Source of the DNA: Pedobacter sp. UBA1654
Lineage (GTDB): Bacteria; Bacteroidota; Bacteroidia; Sphingobacteriales; Sphingobacteriaceae
Assembly (NCBI GenBank): GCA_002320935.1
Contig: DCLG01000076.1
Span: 1-6,607, forward strand
Reading direction: 5' to 3'
Length of the DNA stretch: 6,607 nucleotides
Under the pieces are notes generated by a model. The model searched no databases, had not been told where the DNA came from, and worked only from the letters and a program-made list of their open reading frames with translations. Shown here piece by piece: positions 6,288 to 6,607 of the stretch. The position numbers and the translations under genes are program-made. Within the stretch, counting starts at the first letter, position 1; each line of letters opens with the position of its first letter.

Positions 6288-6410
6288 GGTGACTGATCAA
6301 TGCGACAAACATATGCTTATTTCGGCAAAATAAAGGCGATAGATCCTGATCCTAAAAACCAATCTGCTTGAACGATGTTCTAAATTGAAAATAAGAAAAG
6401 GCACTAGAAC
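6288..6410. promoter_or_regulatory. Divergent promoter region between ktrB and the DUF421 gene
   Basis: This 123-base, A/T-rich stretch separates two genes transcribed away from each other, so it must hold the promoter of ktrAB on the minus strand and that of the DUF421 gene on the plus strand. The minus-strand signal is annotated separately. For the plus strand, TAAATTG at 6381-6387 is a partial match to the Bacteroidota -7 box, without a good TTTG element at the expected upstream distance. A tandem repeat of ATCCT(G/A) lies at 6343-6354 (ATCCTGATCCTA). I found no convincing long operator palindrome. The implied leader of ktrB is far too short for a c-di-AMP or other riboswitch. Confidence 0.6.
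6306..6313 (-). promoter_or_regulatory. ktrB: Putative Bacteroidota -7 promoter box for ktrBA
   Basis: The minus strand reads TATGTTTG here, an exact match to the TAnnTTTG -7 consensus of the Bacteroidota primary sigma factor. It ends 18 bases before the ktrB ATG, so the transcript would have a leader of roughly a dozen bases. The matching -33 TTTG element is weak: CTTTA lies about the right distance upstream, while a true TTTTG is only 12 bases away. The position and exact -7 match make it the best candidate, not a certain one. Confidence 0.42.
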
Positions 6411-6607
6411 ATGGATAAAATATTTTTTGATAACTGGGAAAGTATCTATAGAACATTGATCATAGGCATCCTGGCTTACGCTGCATTAATCCTGATGTTA
6501 CGCATATCGGGGAAGCGAACCCTTTCCCAAATGAAAGAGTTTGACTTCATTGTCACCGTTGCCCTAGGTTCTACGCTGGCAACGGTATTGTTGAGCAAGG
6601 ATGTAAC
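6411..6607 (+). CDS. DUF421 family membrane protein (YetF/YcaP-like), 5' part only
   Basis: The frame starts at ATG 6411 (MDKIFFDNWESIYRTL) and is open for 65 codons to the window edge. A first membrane helix covers about residues 14-31, followed by the family signature RISGKRTLSQMKEFDFIVTV at 31-50 and a second hydrophobic stretch, ALGSTLATVLLS, at 51-62. This order and the SGKRTLSQM and DF(I/V)VTxALGSTLATV motifs are typical of DUF421 proteins such as B. subtilis YetF and E. coli YcaP, which have a few N-terminal membrane helices and a C-terminal soluble domain. The function of the family is not established. A purine-rich AAGAAAAGG lies 12 to 20 bases upstream, rather far for a ribosome binding site. 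The gene is divergent from ktrB. The C-terminal soluble domain lies beyond the window. Confidence 0.88.
   Translation, partial: MDKIFFDNWESIYRTLIIGILAYAALILMLRISGKRTLSQMKEFDFIVTVALGSTLATVLLSKDV

Noticed and set aside
6288..6410. c-di-AMP (ydaO-type) riboswitch before ktrB.
   Set aside because: The whole intergenic region is 123 bases and the likely leader about a dozen, too short for this riboswitch. No conserved core was seen.
1..6607. CRISPR arrays, tRNA or rRNA genes, and phage or defence modules.
   Set aside because: No regularly spaced repeats, cloverleaf-like or rRNA-like stretches, or defence-family motifs were found. All long stretches are explained by the IS and the five host genes.

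Overview
The window looks like a piece of a Bacteroidota chromosome, probably from the Sphingobacteriaceae (Pedobacter or Mucilaginibacter type). This is inferred from protein style, the lack of clear Shine-Dalgarno sequences, a TAnnTTTG-type -7 box upstream of the potassium transporter gene, and a TrkH/KtrB protein with a long membrane-spanning N-terminal extension. No marker gene is present to fix the genus.

Left part (1 to about 1561): an apparently intact IS3-family insertion sequence of the IS150 type, on the minus strand. It has imperfect terminal inverted repeats, an OrfA with two helix-turn-helix units and a leucine-zipper-like tail, an A6G slippery heptamer for -1 frameshifting, and an OrfB with a complete DDE triad (D129, D190, E226 with 35-residue spacing). 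It sits inside an older plus-strand gene. The last 48 codons of that gene survive to the right of the element and overlap the start of the next gene by 14 bases.

Middle (1695-3801, plus strand): an alpha/beta hydrolase with a full Ser-Asp-His triad, then 19 bases later a DUF2254 membrane protein. With the truncated gene they probably formed one operon, whose upstream end the IS has displaced.

Right part (3828-6287, minus strand): a two-gene Ktr/Trk-type potassium uptake operon. The pore protein (ktrB-like, with all four selectivity-filter glycines) comes first and is followed 9 bases later by its RCK/TrkA-type regulator (ktrA-like). The pair converges on the DUF2254 gene across only 26 bases. 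Divergent from ktrB, across a 123-base promoter region, starts a DUF421 (YetF/YcaP-like) membrane protein that runs off the window.

The host genes thus centre on the cell envelope and ion handling. The KtrA ring is expected to gate the KtrB pore. DUF421 and DUF2254 are poorly characterised membrane families whose placement beside the potassium system is suggestive only. I see no convincing new multi-gene system. The most useful points are the IS-interrupted operon, the start of ktrA (ATG at 4508, not an upstream TTG), the KtrB N-terminal membrane extension, and the partial DUF421 gene at the edge.
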